Source of the DNA: Gemmatimonadota bacterium
GTDB lineage: Bacteria; Gemmatimonadota; Gemmatimonadetes; Longimicrobiales; Longimicrobiaceae
Direction: 5' to 3'
Assembly: GCA_019348475.1 (NCBI GenBank)
Contig: JAHWJJ010000132.1
Span: forward strand, 1-9,942
Length of the DNA: 9,942 nucleotides
Of the stretch, positions 1-7,165 are shown piece after piece. Every line of letters begins with the position of its first letter. The first letter of the stretch is position 1. The translations under genes and the position numbers were made by a program. The notes under the pieces were generated by a model, which saw only the letters and a list, made by a program, of their open reading frames with translations, searched no databases and had not been told where the DNA came from.

Positions 1-1
1 A

Positions 2-250
2 ACAACAACGGAAACCGCAGACTACAGCGGCCGTCATGTGCAGCCCGTCCAGACCCACTGGCGCCGCGGCCTCGCCCGCAAGCGGGAGATCTTCTGACCG
101 GAGCTGGACCGCCCCGAGGACCTCGGACTGCTGGCGGCCGATTACTACGACTACGACCACGAGTCGCGGATGGCGATCTACGACCCGCGGCGCTCGGAAG
201 CGCTGCCGCATGCGGAACACCTTTACCGGCCGTGCACCCTTTGCGCCAGA
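2..250 (+). pseudogene. 3' remnant of an unidentified gene with an in-frame TGA, truncated by the window edge
   Basis: Reading from base 2, the frame encodes about 31 residues containing GRHVQPVQTHWRRG and RKREIF, then meets TGA at 95-97. The same frame then continues with protein-like sequence (LDRPEDLGLLAADYYDYD, ESRMAIYDPRRSEAL, ending near CTLC) to about base 250. Third positions are overwhelmingly G or C on both sides of the TGA, as in the intact genes of this window. After about 250 the frame becomes low-complexity Pro/Ala/Arg and loses coding character. The simplest reading is a decayed gene with a nonsense mutation. It could instead be a gene truly ending at 97, followed by a remnant of its former C-terminus. 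I do not recognise the family. The start lies outside the window. Confidence 0.42.
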
Positions 251-451
251 CCCCCCGCCGCCCCGCGCACCGCTCGATCGGCCACCACCATGCTGCCTTT
301 TTCACTTGACCCGAGCCGCGCGGCGGGCGGTACCGCCCGCAGCCAGAAGCGCGCCGGCTGGCTCGCGCGCCGCCTGCCGCCCCGGCTCGACCGCCTTTCT
401 GCTGATTCTGTTCAGTCGGTGTGAGAGCTTTCGCGATACCCCTTTTTCATT
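251..451. other. Non-coding stretch between the gene remnant and the FAD dehydrogenase 3' end
   Basis: No frame here looks coding. The only structure I see is the perfect palindrome at 323-340. A T-rich patch (CCCTTTTTCATTTCAT) lies just beyond the dehydrogenase stop codon. On the transcribed strand of that gene it reads as A-rich, so it is not a T-tract terminator for it. No convincing terminator was found for the leftward gene. Confidence 0.4.
323..340. repeat. Perfect 18-nt palindrome
   Basis: GCGGGCGGTACCGCCCGC is exactly self-complementary about the central GGTACC. As RNA it could form a 7-bp stem with a four-base loop; as DNA it could bind a dimeric protein. It sits in non-coding DNA about 110 bases from the stop of the leftward FAD dehydrogenase, with no T-tract on either side. 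No function is assigned. Confidence 0.45.
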
Positions 452-2107
452 TCATCCCACCGCCGCGCCGGCCGCGCGGCCGGCGGTGCGGCCGGAGAAG
501 ATGCAGCCGCCCAGGAAGGTGCCTTCCAGCGCGCGATAGCCGTGCATCCCCCCGCCGCCGAAGCCGGCCACCTCGCCCGCGGCGTAGAGGCCGGGGAGCG
601 GCTGGCCGTCGGCGCGGAGGACACGGGCGGACAGGTCCGTCTGCAGCCCGCCCAGCGACTTGCGGGTCAGGATGGAGAGGCGGACGGCGATCAGCGGGCC
701 GGGGGCGGGGTCCAGGATGCGGTGCGGCTTCGCCACGCGGATCAGCCGGTCGCCGCGGTAGTTGCGGGCGCCGCGCATGGCCGTGATCTGCGCGTCCTTG
801 CAGAACTCGTTGTCCAGCTGCCGGTCGCGCGCGGCGATCTGCGCCTCCAGCGCCGCGAGATCGATCAGCGGCTCCTCCGTGAGCGCGTTCATCCCCCGAA
901 CCAGCTCCGCCAGGGTGCCGGCGACCACGAAGTCCGCACCCTTCCGTTTGAACGCCTCCACCGGCGGCGGCGCGCCGGGAAGGACGCGGCTGAGCACCTT
1001 GCGCACGCTCTTTCCCGTCAGGTCGGGGTTCTGCTCGCTCCCGCTGAGCGCGAACTCCTTTTCGATGATGCGCTGCGTCAGCACGAACCAGCTGTAGTCG
1101 TAGCCGGTCTTCAGGATGTGCTCCAGCGTGCCCAGCGTGTCGAAGCCGGGGAACAGCGGCGGCGGAAGGCGCCGCCCCCGCGCGTCGAACCACATGGACG
1201 ACGGGCCGGGAAGGATGCGGATGCCGTGCATGGGCCAGATGGGGTCCCAGTTCTGGATCCCCTCCGTGTAGTGCCACATCCGGTCGGGGTTGATGACGCG
1301 GCCCCCGGCGGCCTGGCTGATCTCCAGCATCCGCCCGTCCACGTGGGCGGGGACCCCGGTGATCATCCGCCCAGGCGGCTCGCCCAGCCGCGCGGGCCAG
1401 TTGCGGCGCACCAGCTCGTGGCTCCCCCCGATCCCCCCGCTGGTGACGATCACCGCCTGCGCCCGCAGCGCGAACTCGCCCACCACGGTGCGCGTGGACG
1501 GCCTGCCGCGCGCCTCGTCGCACGGGTCCAGGACGGCGCCGTGCACGCTATCCACCCCGCCGTCGGTAACGCTCAGCCCGTCCACGCGATGGCGGAAGCG
1601 AAGGGAGACGAGCCCGGCCCGCTCCGCCTCCCGCACGCGGTGGATGAACGGCTCAACCACGGCCGGCCCCGTCCCCCAGGTGACGTGAAAGCGCGGGACG
1701 CTGTTGCCGTGGCCGATGGCGCCGGATCCGCCCCGCTCCGCCCAGCCCACGACGGGAAAGAAGCGGATGCCGCGCTGGTGCAGCCACGCGCGCTTCTCGC
1801 CCGCCGCGAAGTCGACGTACGCCTCGGCCCAGCGGCGCGGCCACGCGTCCTCGTCGCGGTCGAAGCCGGCGGTGCCCATCCAGTCCTGCAGCGCCAGCTC
1901 GCGCGAGTCGTTGATCCCCATCCGCCGCTGCTCGGGCGAATCGACCAGGAACAGCCCGCCCAACGACCAGAACGCCTGTCCGCCCAGCGACTGCGGGGGC
2001 TCCTGCTCCAGCACGATCACCCGCTTTCCCGCATCCGCAAGCTCCGCCGCGGCCACGAGCCCGGCGAGGCCCGCGCCGACGATGATGACGTCCGCGTCGT
2101 GTTGCAT
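452..2107 (-). CDS. FAD-binding dehydrogenase (FAD_binding_2 / COG3573 type)
   Basis: The 551-residue protein opens with a Rossmann beta-alpha-beta FAD site: VIIVGAGLAGLVAAAEL, with the glycine motif at residues 11-16 and the ribose-binding acidic residue at E34. It ends with the C-terminal FAD-contact segment GLYAAGEVAGFGGGG (506-520) and a GTFLGGCIFSGR tail, typical of the fumarate reductase/ketosteroid dehydrogenase flavoprotein superfamily. Length and layout match predicted FAD-binding dehydrogenases of COG3573. These are soluble oxidoreductases whose substrate is usually unknown; homology to 3-ketosteroid dehydrogenases does not prove steroid chemistry. There is no signal peptide. ATG at 2107 was chosen because the Rossmann fold begins five residues later; the upstream in-frame extension is low-complexity and crosses a 16-bp inverted repeat. 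A GGAG lies 13 nt before ATG. The gene is third in a leftward block, 166 nt after the small membrane protein gene, so it may have its own promoter. Confidence 0.88.
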   Translation of the reverse strand: MQHDADVIIVGAGLAGLVAAAELADAGKRVIVLEQEPPQSLGGQAFWSLGGLFLVDSPEQRRMGINDSRELALQDWMGTAGFDRDEDAWPRRWAEAYVDFAAGEKRAWLHQRGIRFFPVVGWAERGGSGAIGHGNSVPRFHVTWGTGPAVVEPFIHRVREAERAGLVSLRFRHRVDGLSVTDGGVDSVHGAVLDPCDEARGRPSTRTVVGEFALRAQAVIVTSGGIGGSHELVRRNWPARLGEPPGRMITGVPAHVDGRMLEISQAAGGRVINPDRMWHYTEGIQNWDPIWPMHGIRILPGPSSMWFDARGRRLPPPLFPGFDTLGTLEHILKTGYDYSWFVLTQRIIEKEFALSGSEQNPDLTGKSVRKVLSRVLPGAPPPVEAFKRKGADFVVAGTLAELVRGMNALTEEPLIDLAALEAQIAARDRQLDNEFCKDAQITAMRGARNYRGDRLIRVAKPHRILDPAPGPLIAVRLSILTRKSLGGLQTDLSARVLRADGQPLPGLYAAGEVAGFGGGGMHGYRALEGTFLGGCIFSGRTAGRAAGAAVG

Positions 2108-2158
2108 GGTCGAGAAGCTTCTCCGGGGGGCGGCGGGAGGCGCGGCTGCAGTGGACGC

Positions 2159-2199
2159 GGCCGGGGCCGCGGCGCTCAAGATACGCCGCGGCCCCGGCC
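2159..2199. repeat. Perfect 16-bp inverted repeat with a 9-nt loop, upstream of the FAD dehydrogenase
   Basis: The arms GGCCGGGGCCGCGGCG (2159-2174) and CGCCGCGGCCCCGGCC (2184-2199) are fully complementary, around the loop CTCAAGATA. On the minus strand the loop reads TATCTTGAG and contains a -10-like TATCTT. The repeat lies 52 nt before the dehydrogenase ATG and 75 nt after the stop of the preceding leftward gene. It could be a T-less terminator for the upstream pair, an operator around a promoter, or a 5'-UTR hairpin. No T-tract follows on either strand. Confidence 0.6.
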
Positions 2200-2273
2200 T
2201 CGCCCAGCACCCTGCGTTCAGCGGCTGCTCGCGACCGCCGCGCGCGGCGTGAACCGGCCCCGCCGCACCTCGA

Positions 2274-2606
2274 TCAGTCCGGCACCTGCCGCGCACTGAA
2301 AGTCCGGACGAGCCGCACCGCCAGCAGCGCGAGAGCGAAGTAGACCAGCACGTTCGCCAGGAACGCGGCGGGGCGGAAGTCGTCCTCCACCAATGCGATC
2401 GCGCCGGGGACGGAGACCTGGGGATTGTCGATCAGGAAGGGAAGGGGAAAGCCCGCGCCCAGCACGGGGACCGCGCAGGGCGCCGGCGTGCCGCACCATC
2501 CTTCGCCCTCCACCGTCCGCCGCGGTCCCACGCGCTGGTACGCGGCGGAGGCGCAGGCGAGGGCGACCGCCGCCGCCGCGAGCGCCGCGACGGTGCGGGC
2601 GCGCAC
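2274..2606 (-). CDS. Small membrane protein, two predicted transmembrane helices, unknown function
   Basis: From a GTG at 2606 the frame encodes 110 residues. There is a hydrophobic N-terminal helix (residues 5-22, VAALAAAAVALACASAA). An extracytoplasmic-looking middle follows with two cysteines (WCGTPAPC, 39 and 44) and a GFPLPFLIDNP stretch (52-62). A second hydrophobic helix spans about 80-100 (AAFLANVLVYFALALLAVRL), with a basic tail VRTFSARQ. I do not recognise a named family. The start is uncertain: there is no good Shine-Dalgarno sequence and no downstream ATG. GTG was chosen because it immediately precedes the first helix and lies 26 nt after the lipoprotein stop; further upstream the frame overlaps the lipoprotein gene and loses protein character. 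The close spacing suggests co-transcription with the lipoprotein and a shared envelope location. Confidence 0.62.
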   Translation of the reverse strand: MRARTVAALAAAAVALACASAAYQRVGPRRTVEGEGWCGTPAPCAVPVLGAGFPLPFLIDNPQVSVPGAIALVEDDFRPAAFLANVLVYFALALLAVRLVRTFSARQVPD

Positions 2607-2632
2607 GGGCGGCGGCGGAGTTCCGCGGTTTC

Positions 2633-3064
2633 TCAGGCTTCGCCCGGCGCGGTGGACGTGCAGGCGGGGCCGGTGAAGCGGATCACCGTGCCCACGTAGT
2701 ACGAGCTGGACCCGATGTCGGTGGTCAGCACGGTGTGCTCCGACATGGGGACCGCCACCGAGCCGGCGTCCTGCTGCCGCTCGCCGAAGGCGATGATGGC
2801 GTCGCCGCCCATCTTCCGCGCGCGGCGGCGCATGGCGTTCACGATCTCGTCGGACGAGTGCGTGGGCAGCGTAGCCCGGCCGGTGACGCGTCCGATCTCC
2901 TGGAACGCGCACTCCGGGCGCGTGTGCTCGTAGATGCGCATTTCCGCAGCGTCGCCTTGCGCGCGCGGCTCCGGCGGCGGCAGGTAGGCGGCGGAGCGCA
3001 CCTGCGGGCCGCACGCCGCGGCGGCAAGCAGAGCGAGGACGAGTACCGGGGTCTGCGCGCGCAT
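2633..3064 (-). CDS. Predicted envelope lipoprotein with an ARKMGGDAII-type small domain
   Basis: This is a 143-residue protein with a short basic start, a hydrophobic segment, and a lipobox-like LLAAAAC with the candidate lipidated cysteine at C18. After a Pro-rich linker the domain (about residues 42-138) contains PECAFQEIGRVTGRA, a helix AMRRRARKMGGDAIIAFG, and a final strand GTVIRFTGPAC. The 'helix, then K-M-G-(G/A)-(D/N)-A-(I/V)-I strand' pattern is reminiscent of YbjQ, DUF4156 and RcsF-like small alpha/beta domains; this is resemblance by eye, not a family assignment. Two mature-region cysteines (about 52 and 135) could form a disulfide. The start at 3064 is well supported by AGGAGG seven nt before ATG. 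A sigma-54-like promoter lies upstream at 3120-3134. The gene is first of a leftward pair with the small membrane protein. Its function is unknown; envelope stress sensing or scaffolding is only a guess. Confidence 0.75.
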   Translation of the reverse strand: MRAQTPVLVLALLAAAACGPQVRSAAYLPPPEPRAQGDAAEMRIYEHTRPECAFQEIGRVTGRATLPTHSSDEIVNAMRRRARKMGGDAIIAFGERQQDAGSVAVPMSEHTVLTTDIGSSSYYVGTVIRFTGPACTSTAPGEA

Positions 3065-3119
3065 GGGGAATCCTCCTGGTGGGGCGGTCGGTCGAGAGGG
3101 GAAACGCCTGATCGGCGCC

Positions 3120-3134
3120 GCAACAGAAATGCCA
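3120..3134 (-). promoter_or_regulatory. Candidate sigma-54 (RpoN) -24/-12 promoter for the lipoprotein gene
   Basis: On the minus strand the sequence is TGGCATTTCTGTTGC. It has the invariant GG and GC dinucleotides separated by ten bases and matches the consensus TGGCAC-N5-TTGC at nearly every fixed position. A transcript starting about 12 nt downstream would have a leader of roughly 45 nt that includes the AGGAGG before ATG at 3064. Whether this organism has RpoN is not visible here. Confidence 0.42.
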
Positions 3135-3225
3135 ATCCGGGCCGCAAAGCCATGTGTTTACACCGGTTCATCTTACGCATCCTGTGCTCCACATCGCCTC
3201 TCCGGCATGTCCGCCACAGAGGACG

Positions 3226-3237
3226 ATGGTGCACCAT
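3226..3237. repeat. Perfect 12-nt palindrome in the divergent region
   Basis: ATGGTGCACCAT is exactly self-complementary. It lies in the divergent region, about 100 bases upstream of the sigma-54-like site of the lipoprotein gene. Sigma-54 activators often bind dyads 80-200 bases upstream, so an activator site is conceivable. A 12-nt palindrome can also occur by chance. Confidence 0.25.
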
Positions 3238-3320
3238 TGCGCCTGCCTCCGACGGTTCACCGCTCCTATCATCCAGAGTCACCCGGCGCTGGGCACGATA
3301 CGGGATGAAAGCGCAGATCA

Positions 3321-3348
3321 ACCTCCCCCAGGGGTTTTTGGGGGAGGT
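3321..3348. repeat. 10-bp hairpin, CCTCCCCCA/TGGGGGAGG repeat type
   Basis: ACCTCCCCCA (3321-3330) and TGGGGGAGGT (3339-3348) pair perfectly around the loop GGGGTTTT. It lies upstream of genes on both strands, so it is not a terminator of any gene seen here. Its CCCCCA/TGGGGG core is shared with the hairpin at 8944-8974, which suggests a dispersed repeat family. Confidence 0.55.
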
Positions 3349-3500
3349 GCGAGCCTGAGCGAGCGGAGGGGGCCTGGCGCGGATCCGGCCATACCTGCTG
3401 AAGGCCTGGTCCGCGCATCGCGGCCGTAATCTCCGCCGGCGCCGCCTTCGGGAATGCCAGACCGCGCTTGCATACGACCGATCGCGCGCCCGCAGGGCGC

Positions 3501-3530
3501 TGGACCGCCGACGCGCCGGGCAGCTAGGTT
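3501..3530 (+). promoter_or_regulatory. Candidate promoter (TGGACC-N18-TAGGTT) for the methyltransferase leader
   Basis: A -35-like TGGACC (3501-3506) and a -10-like TAGGTT (3525-3530, fitting TANNNT) are spaced by 18 nt. The expected start point is about seven nt after the -10, which falls on the A of ATG at 3538, so a leaderless transcript is possible. The match is modest and untested. Confidence 0.3.
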
Positions 3531-3537
3531 CAGCAGC

Positions 3538-3609
3538 ATGATGGATGAACCGCGAAGCTCCACGCGCCACCCCGGGACCGGATGCGCCCCGTCCGCCGCC
3601 CGCGCATGA
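3538..3609 (+). CDS. Possible 23-codon leader ORF overlapping the methyltransferase start
   Basis: ATG at 3538 opens a 23-codon frame (starting MMDEPRSST) that ends with TGA at 3607-3609. This stop overlaps the ATG of the methyltransferase at 3606 in the classic ATGA arrangement used for translational coupling. The methyltransferase ATG has no Shine-Dalgarno of its own, so coupling would explain how it is translated. The leader itself may be read from a leaderless mRNA. The peptide has no recognisable domain, and ATG-rich DNA (ATGATGGATG) makes a chance ORF possible. Confidence 0.27.
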   Translation: MMDEPRSSTRHPGTGCAPSAARA

Positions 3610-4142
3610 ACCAGGGGGATGCGCTGGCCCTGCTGCGCGCCGCCGTGCCCGCGGCGGACGGGGAGGTGTGGGCCGACTTGGGCGCCGGAACCGGCGTTTT
3701 CACGCGCGCGCTGGCGACGCTGGTGGGGCCGCCGGGGCGGGTGATCGCGGTGGATCGGGACGCGACGGCGCTGGAGGTGCTGTCCGCCCGCACCGTGGAC
3801 GGCGGACCTGCCGCGCCCATCATCACCGTCGCAGGCGACGTGACCGAGCCGCTGTCGCTGCCGCCGCTGGACGGCGTGGTGATGGCCAACGTGCTGCACT
3901 TCGTCGCCGACGCGGAGGGCGTGCTGGCGCGGGTGGCGGCGATGCTGCGGCCCGGCGGCCGGCTGGTGCTGATGGAATACGAGGGGCGGCGGCCCGGCCC
4001 GTGGGTGCCGTACCCCGTGGATGCCGCGCGCTTCGTGGAACTCGCGCGGGACGCCGGGTTTACCCTCCCGCGCGTGGTCGCGGCCCAGCCATCTCGTTTC
4101 GGCGGAGAGATTTACGTCGCGGTGGCGGAGCGTTCGCCATAG
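3606..4142 (+). CDS. Class I SAM-dependent methyltransferase (small, Methyltransf_11/25-like)
   Basis: This 178-residue protein is essentially one Rossmann-like methyltransferase domain. Motif I is VWADLGAGTGVFTRAL (22-37, binding the SAM methionine moiety). The acidic residue ending strand 2 is D50 in VIAVDRD (ribose contact). GDVT (78-81) is the adenine-loop acidic motif, MANVLHFV (93-100) is motif IV, and LRPGGRLVLMEYE (114-126) is the post-motif. It is probably cytoplasmic. The substrate cannot be deduced. ATG at 3606 was chosen because family members begin with a helix like NQGDALALLRAAVP just before motif I; an in-frame ATG at 3582 would add eight Arg/Pro-rich residues. Neither start has a clear ribosome site, and the 3606 ATG overlaps the stop of a possible leader ORF. 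It precedes the DUF305 gene by 160 nt and need not share its function. Confidence 0.85.
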   Translation: MNQGDALALLRAAVPAADGEVWADLGAGTGVFTRALATLVGPPGRVIAVDRDATALEVLSARTVDGGPAAPIITVAGDVTEPLSLPPLDGVVMANVLHFVADAEGVLARVAAMLRPGGRLVLMEYEGRRPGPWVPYPVDAARFVELARDAGFTLPRVVAAQPSRFGGEIYVAVAERSP

Positions 4143-4264
4143 CTCCCCCCGCGGTGCGTGCGGCCACCGCCGAGGATCACGGGCGTAGACGGCGCGGGAT
4201 GGCGGAAAGTATCGCCTTGCGAGGCGTATGCGGGGAACCCATTGTTGGCGGCGCCGCGAACGGT

Positions 4265-4276
4265 GCGAACGTTCGC
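4265..4276. promoter_or_regulatory. Palindromic operator candidate upstream of the DUF305 gene
   Basis: GCGAACGTTCGC is a perfect 12-nt palindrome centred about 32 nt before the DUF305 ATG, with an extra GCGAACG half-site just upstream (4255-4261). The position suits an operator or 5'-UTR control site for the DUF305/LVIVD unit. No regulator gene is present in the window, and no clear -35/-10 pair was found. Confidence 0.3.
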
Positions 4277-4302
4277 GTCCACTCCGCGGGAGCAGGAGCA
4301 GC

Positions 4303-4953
4303 ATGAAGCAGGGAACCAGATCGCCACGGTGGGTCAAGGCCGCCGCCCTGGTCGCGTCCGTCCTTTCCGCATCGTGCGGGACCGGCGCGGTGCAGGCGCA
4401 GGCGGGGCAGCCGGAGCCGCACTCCGCTCCGCCCTCGCACCCGGCGGCGCACGCCGACCCGGACGTGCGGTTCATGACCGGGATGATCGCGCACCACGCG
4501 CAGGCGCTGGACATGGTGGCGCTGGTCCCGGAGCGCGCCACCCGCGCGGACGTGCGCCGGATGGCGGAGCGCATCGAGGTGTCGCAGCGGGACGAGATCG
4601 CGATGATGCAGCGCTGGCTGCAGGCCCGCGGGCACCCGGTGCCCGCCGCGGACGCCGCCCACGCGCACCACGGCCCCGCCCACGCCCGGATGCCGGGGAT
4701 GCTGAGCGAGGAGGAGATGCAGCGGCTGGCGGCGGCGCGGGGGCCGGAGTTCGACCGGCTGTTCCTGGAGCTGATGATCCGCCACCACGAGGGGGCGCTG
4801 GAGATGGTGGCGGAGCTGTTCGGCACGCCGGGCGGCGGGCAGGCGTCGGAGGTGTTCCACGTCGCCAGCGAGGTGGGCGCCGACCAGCGGATGGAGATCG
4901 AACGCATGCGCACCATGCTCGCCGGGCCCCTGGACGGCTCCCGGCCGCGCTGA
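4303..4953 (+). CDS. DUF305 family His/Met-rich lipoprotein
   Basis: This is a 216-residue exported protein. A basic N-terminus (KQGTRSPRWVK) and hydrophobic core (12-24) lead to VLSASC with a candidate lipidated C25; the -3 serine is atypical, and signal peptidase I cleavage near AQA-G is an alternative. DUF305 shows its paired signatures: RFMTGMIAHHAQALDMV (56-72, H64/H65 with M58, M61, M71) and LFLELMIRHHEGALEMV (153-169, H161/H162 with M157, M168). Between them is a His/Met-rich insert, AHAHHGPAHARMPGM. DUF305 forms a ferritin-like helical bundle, and characterised members such as cyanobacterial CopM bind copper; here a metal role is inferred. The start at 4303 is supported by AGGAG four nt before ATG. 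The LVIVD propeller gene follows after 61 nt, probably in the same operon. Confidence 0.9.
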   Translation: MKQGTRSPRWVKAAALVASVLSASCGTGAVQAQAGQPEPHSAPPSHPAAHADPDVRFMTGMIAHHAQALDMVALVPERATRADVRRMAERIEVSQRDEIAMMQRWLQARGHPVPAADAAHAHHGPAHARMPGMLSEEEMQRLAAARGPEFDRLFLELMIRHHEGALEMVAELFGTPGGGQASEVFHVASEVGADQRMEIERMRTMLAGPLDGSRPR

Positions 4954-4955
4954 AC

Positions 4956-4976
4956 CGCTTCCGCCGGACGGAAGCG
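4956..4976 (+). other. 8-bp hairpin between the DUF305 and LVIVD genes
   Basis: CGCTTCCG and CGGAAGCG pair perfectly around the loop CCGGA, starting three nt after the DUF305 stop codon. There is no T-tract, so it is not a standard terminator. It may stabilise the upstream message or set the relative expression of the two genes. Confidence 0.4.
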
Positions 4977-5014
4977 AGATCAGGCCCGTACCCACACTTG
5001 ACGCAGAGACCAGG

Positions 5015-6796
<1,782 letters not shown>

Positions 6797-6842
6797 TGCG
6801 CTGATTCCCCGCCGCCGGGCACCGGCGGAACGGCTTTGTACG

Positions 6843-6896
6843 CGGAGCAACGGAGCAGCGAAGATGATTTCGTTGCTCCGTTGCTCCGTTGCTCCG
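6843..6896. repeat. 20-bp near-perfect inverted repeat built of TTGCTCCG octamers
   Basis: The left arm 6843-6862 starts CGGAGCAACGGAGCAGCGAA. It pairs with 6869-6888 around the loop GATGAT with a single G-T wobble in 20 positions. The right side is three tandem TTGCTCCG units (6873-6896, in phase) preceded by TTCG; the left side is the same unit inverted. It lies 46 nt after the LVIVD stop codon. The hairpin would be very stable, but no T-tract follows, so it is a terminator only if T-independent. Confidence 0.65.
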
Positions 6897-6983
6897 TGTG
6901 AGGAGCAGGAGGGATCTCGCCACCGCACCCACGAGCTGTCGTACCAGATCCTCCGGTCTTCTGTGCAGACCCCCAAAAGCATC

Positions 6984-7051
6984 ACGCGGAGGACGCGGAG
7001 GAAGGGATAGAGGACGCGGAGAACGGACGGAGCTCGCTTTCCTCCGCGTCC
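6984..7051. repeat. ACGCGGAGG direct repeats with an inverted copy
   Basis: ACGCGGAGG occurs in tandem at 6984-7001, and ACGCGGAG recurs at 7014-7021. GGACGCGGAGGAA (6991-7003) is exactly complementary to TTCCTCCGCGTCC (7039-7051), giving a 13-bp stem with a 35-base loop that contains the third direct copy. It is in the gap between the LVIVD and ABC-F genes. The rest of that 369-base gap (6797-7165) shows the octamer hairpin, a -10-like hexamer and no gene I can support. Confidence 0.55.
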
Positions 7052-7154
7052 TGGCGTGCAATTTGTGTTCGGTCGCGGTGCACACGAAACTTTGGGCCGC
7101 CTTTTGTCCTGCCCGCGGCTGCCACCGGGGGGCGCGTAAAGGGCGGAATTCCGT

Positions 7155-7160
7155 TATATT
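7155..7160 (+). promoter_or_regulatory. -10-like TATATT five nt before the ABC-F start codon
   Basis: TATATT lies five bases before ATG at 7166. A transcript starting the usual six to seven bases past the -10 would begin on or next to the A of ATG, giving a leaderless mRNA. No -35 hexamer is evident at 16-18 nt spacing, and there is no strong Shine-Dalgarno (only GCGGG abutting ATG), which fits leaderless initiation. Confidence 0.42.
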
Positions 7161-7165
7161 GCGGG

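Larger units (their letters stand above)
3065..3537. other. Divergent intergenic region between the lipoprotein and the methyltransferase leader
   Basis: I see no convincing gene in these 473 bases. It holds a Shine-Dalgarno and a sigma-54-like site for the leftward lipoprotein, a 12-nt palindrome at 3226-3237, a 10-bp hairpin at 3321-3348 of a type also seen at 8944-8974, and a candidate rightward promoter at 3501-3530. The stretch 3125-3300 is somewhat less GC-rich than its surroundings. The reading frames here have poor codon bias. Confidence 0.5.

Noticed and set aside
95..97. TGA in the leftmost reading frame as a selenocysteine codon
   Set aside because: There is no redox motif around it, no obvious SECIS-like hairpin directly after it, and the frame later loses coding character. 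Decay is simpler.
542..2299. A 585-codon plus-strand open frame opposite the FAD dehydrogenase
   Set aside because: It is a shadow of the dehydrogenase, which has a Rossmann motif and C-terminal FAD motif. The plus-strand translation is low-complexity.
2218..2499. A 93-codon minus-strand frame overlapping the end of the small membrane protein gene
   Set aside because: It is Arg/Gly/Pro-rich with no helix or domain pattern, and mostly overlaps a frame with two convincing transmembrane segments.
3582..3605. ATG at 3582 as the methyltransferase start
   Set aside because: It adds only an Arg/Pro-rich octapeptide not expected in the family and has no clear ribosome site. It remains possible, but 3606 fits the domain start and the ATGA overlap better.
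6843..6888. The TTGCTCCG hairpin as a standard intrinsic terminator of the LVIVD gene
   Set aside because: The stem is strong, but no T-tract follows on either strand, so I list it only as a repeat.
7052..7067. TGGCGTGCAATTTGTG as a sigma-54 site for the ABC-F gene
   Set aside because: The invariant -12 GC is replaced by GT and it lies at the edge of a repeat copy. The TATATT next to ATG is a better candidate.
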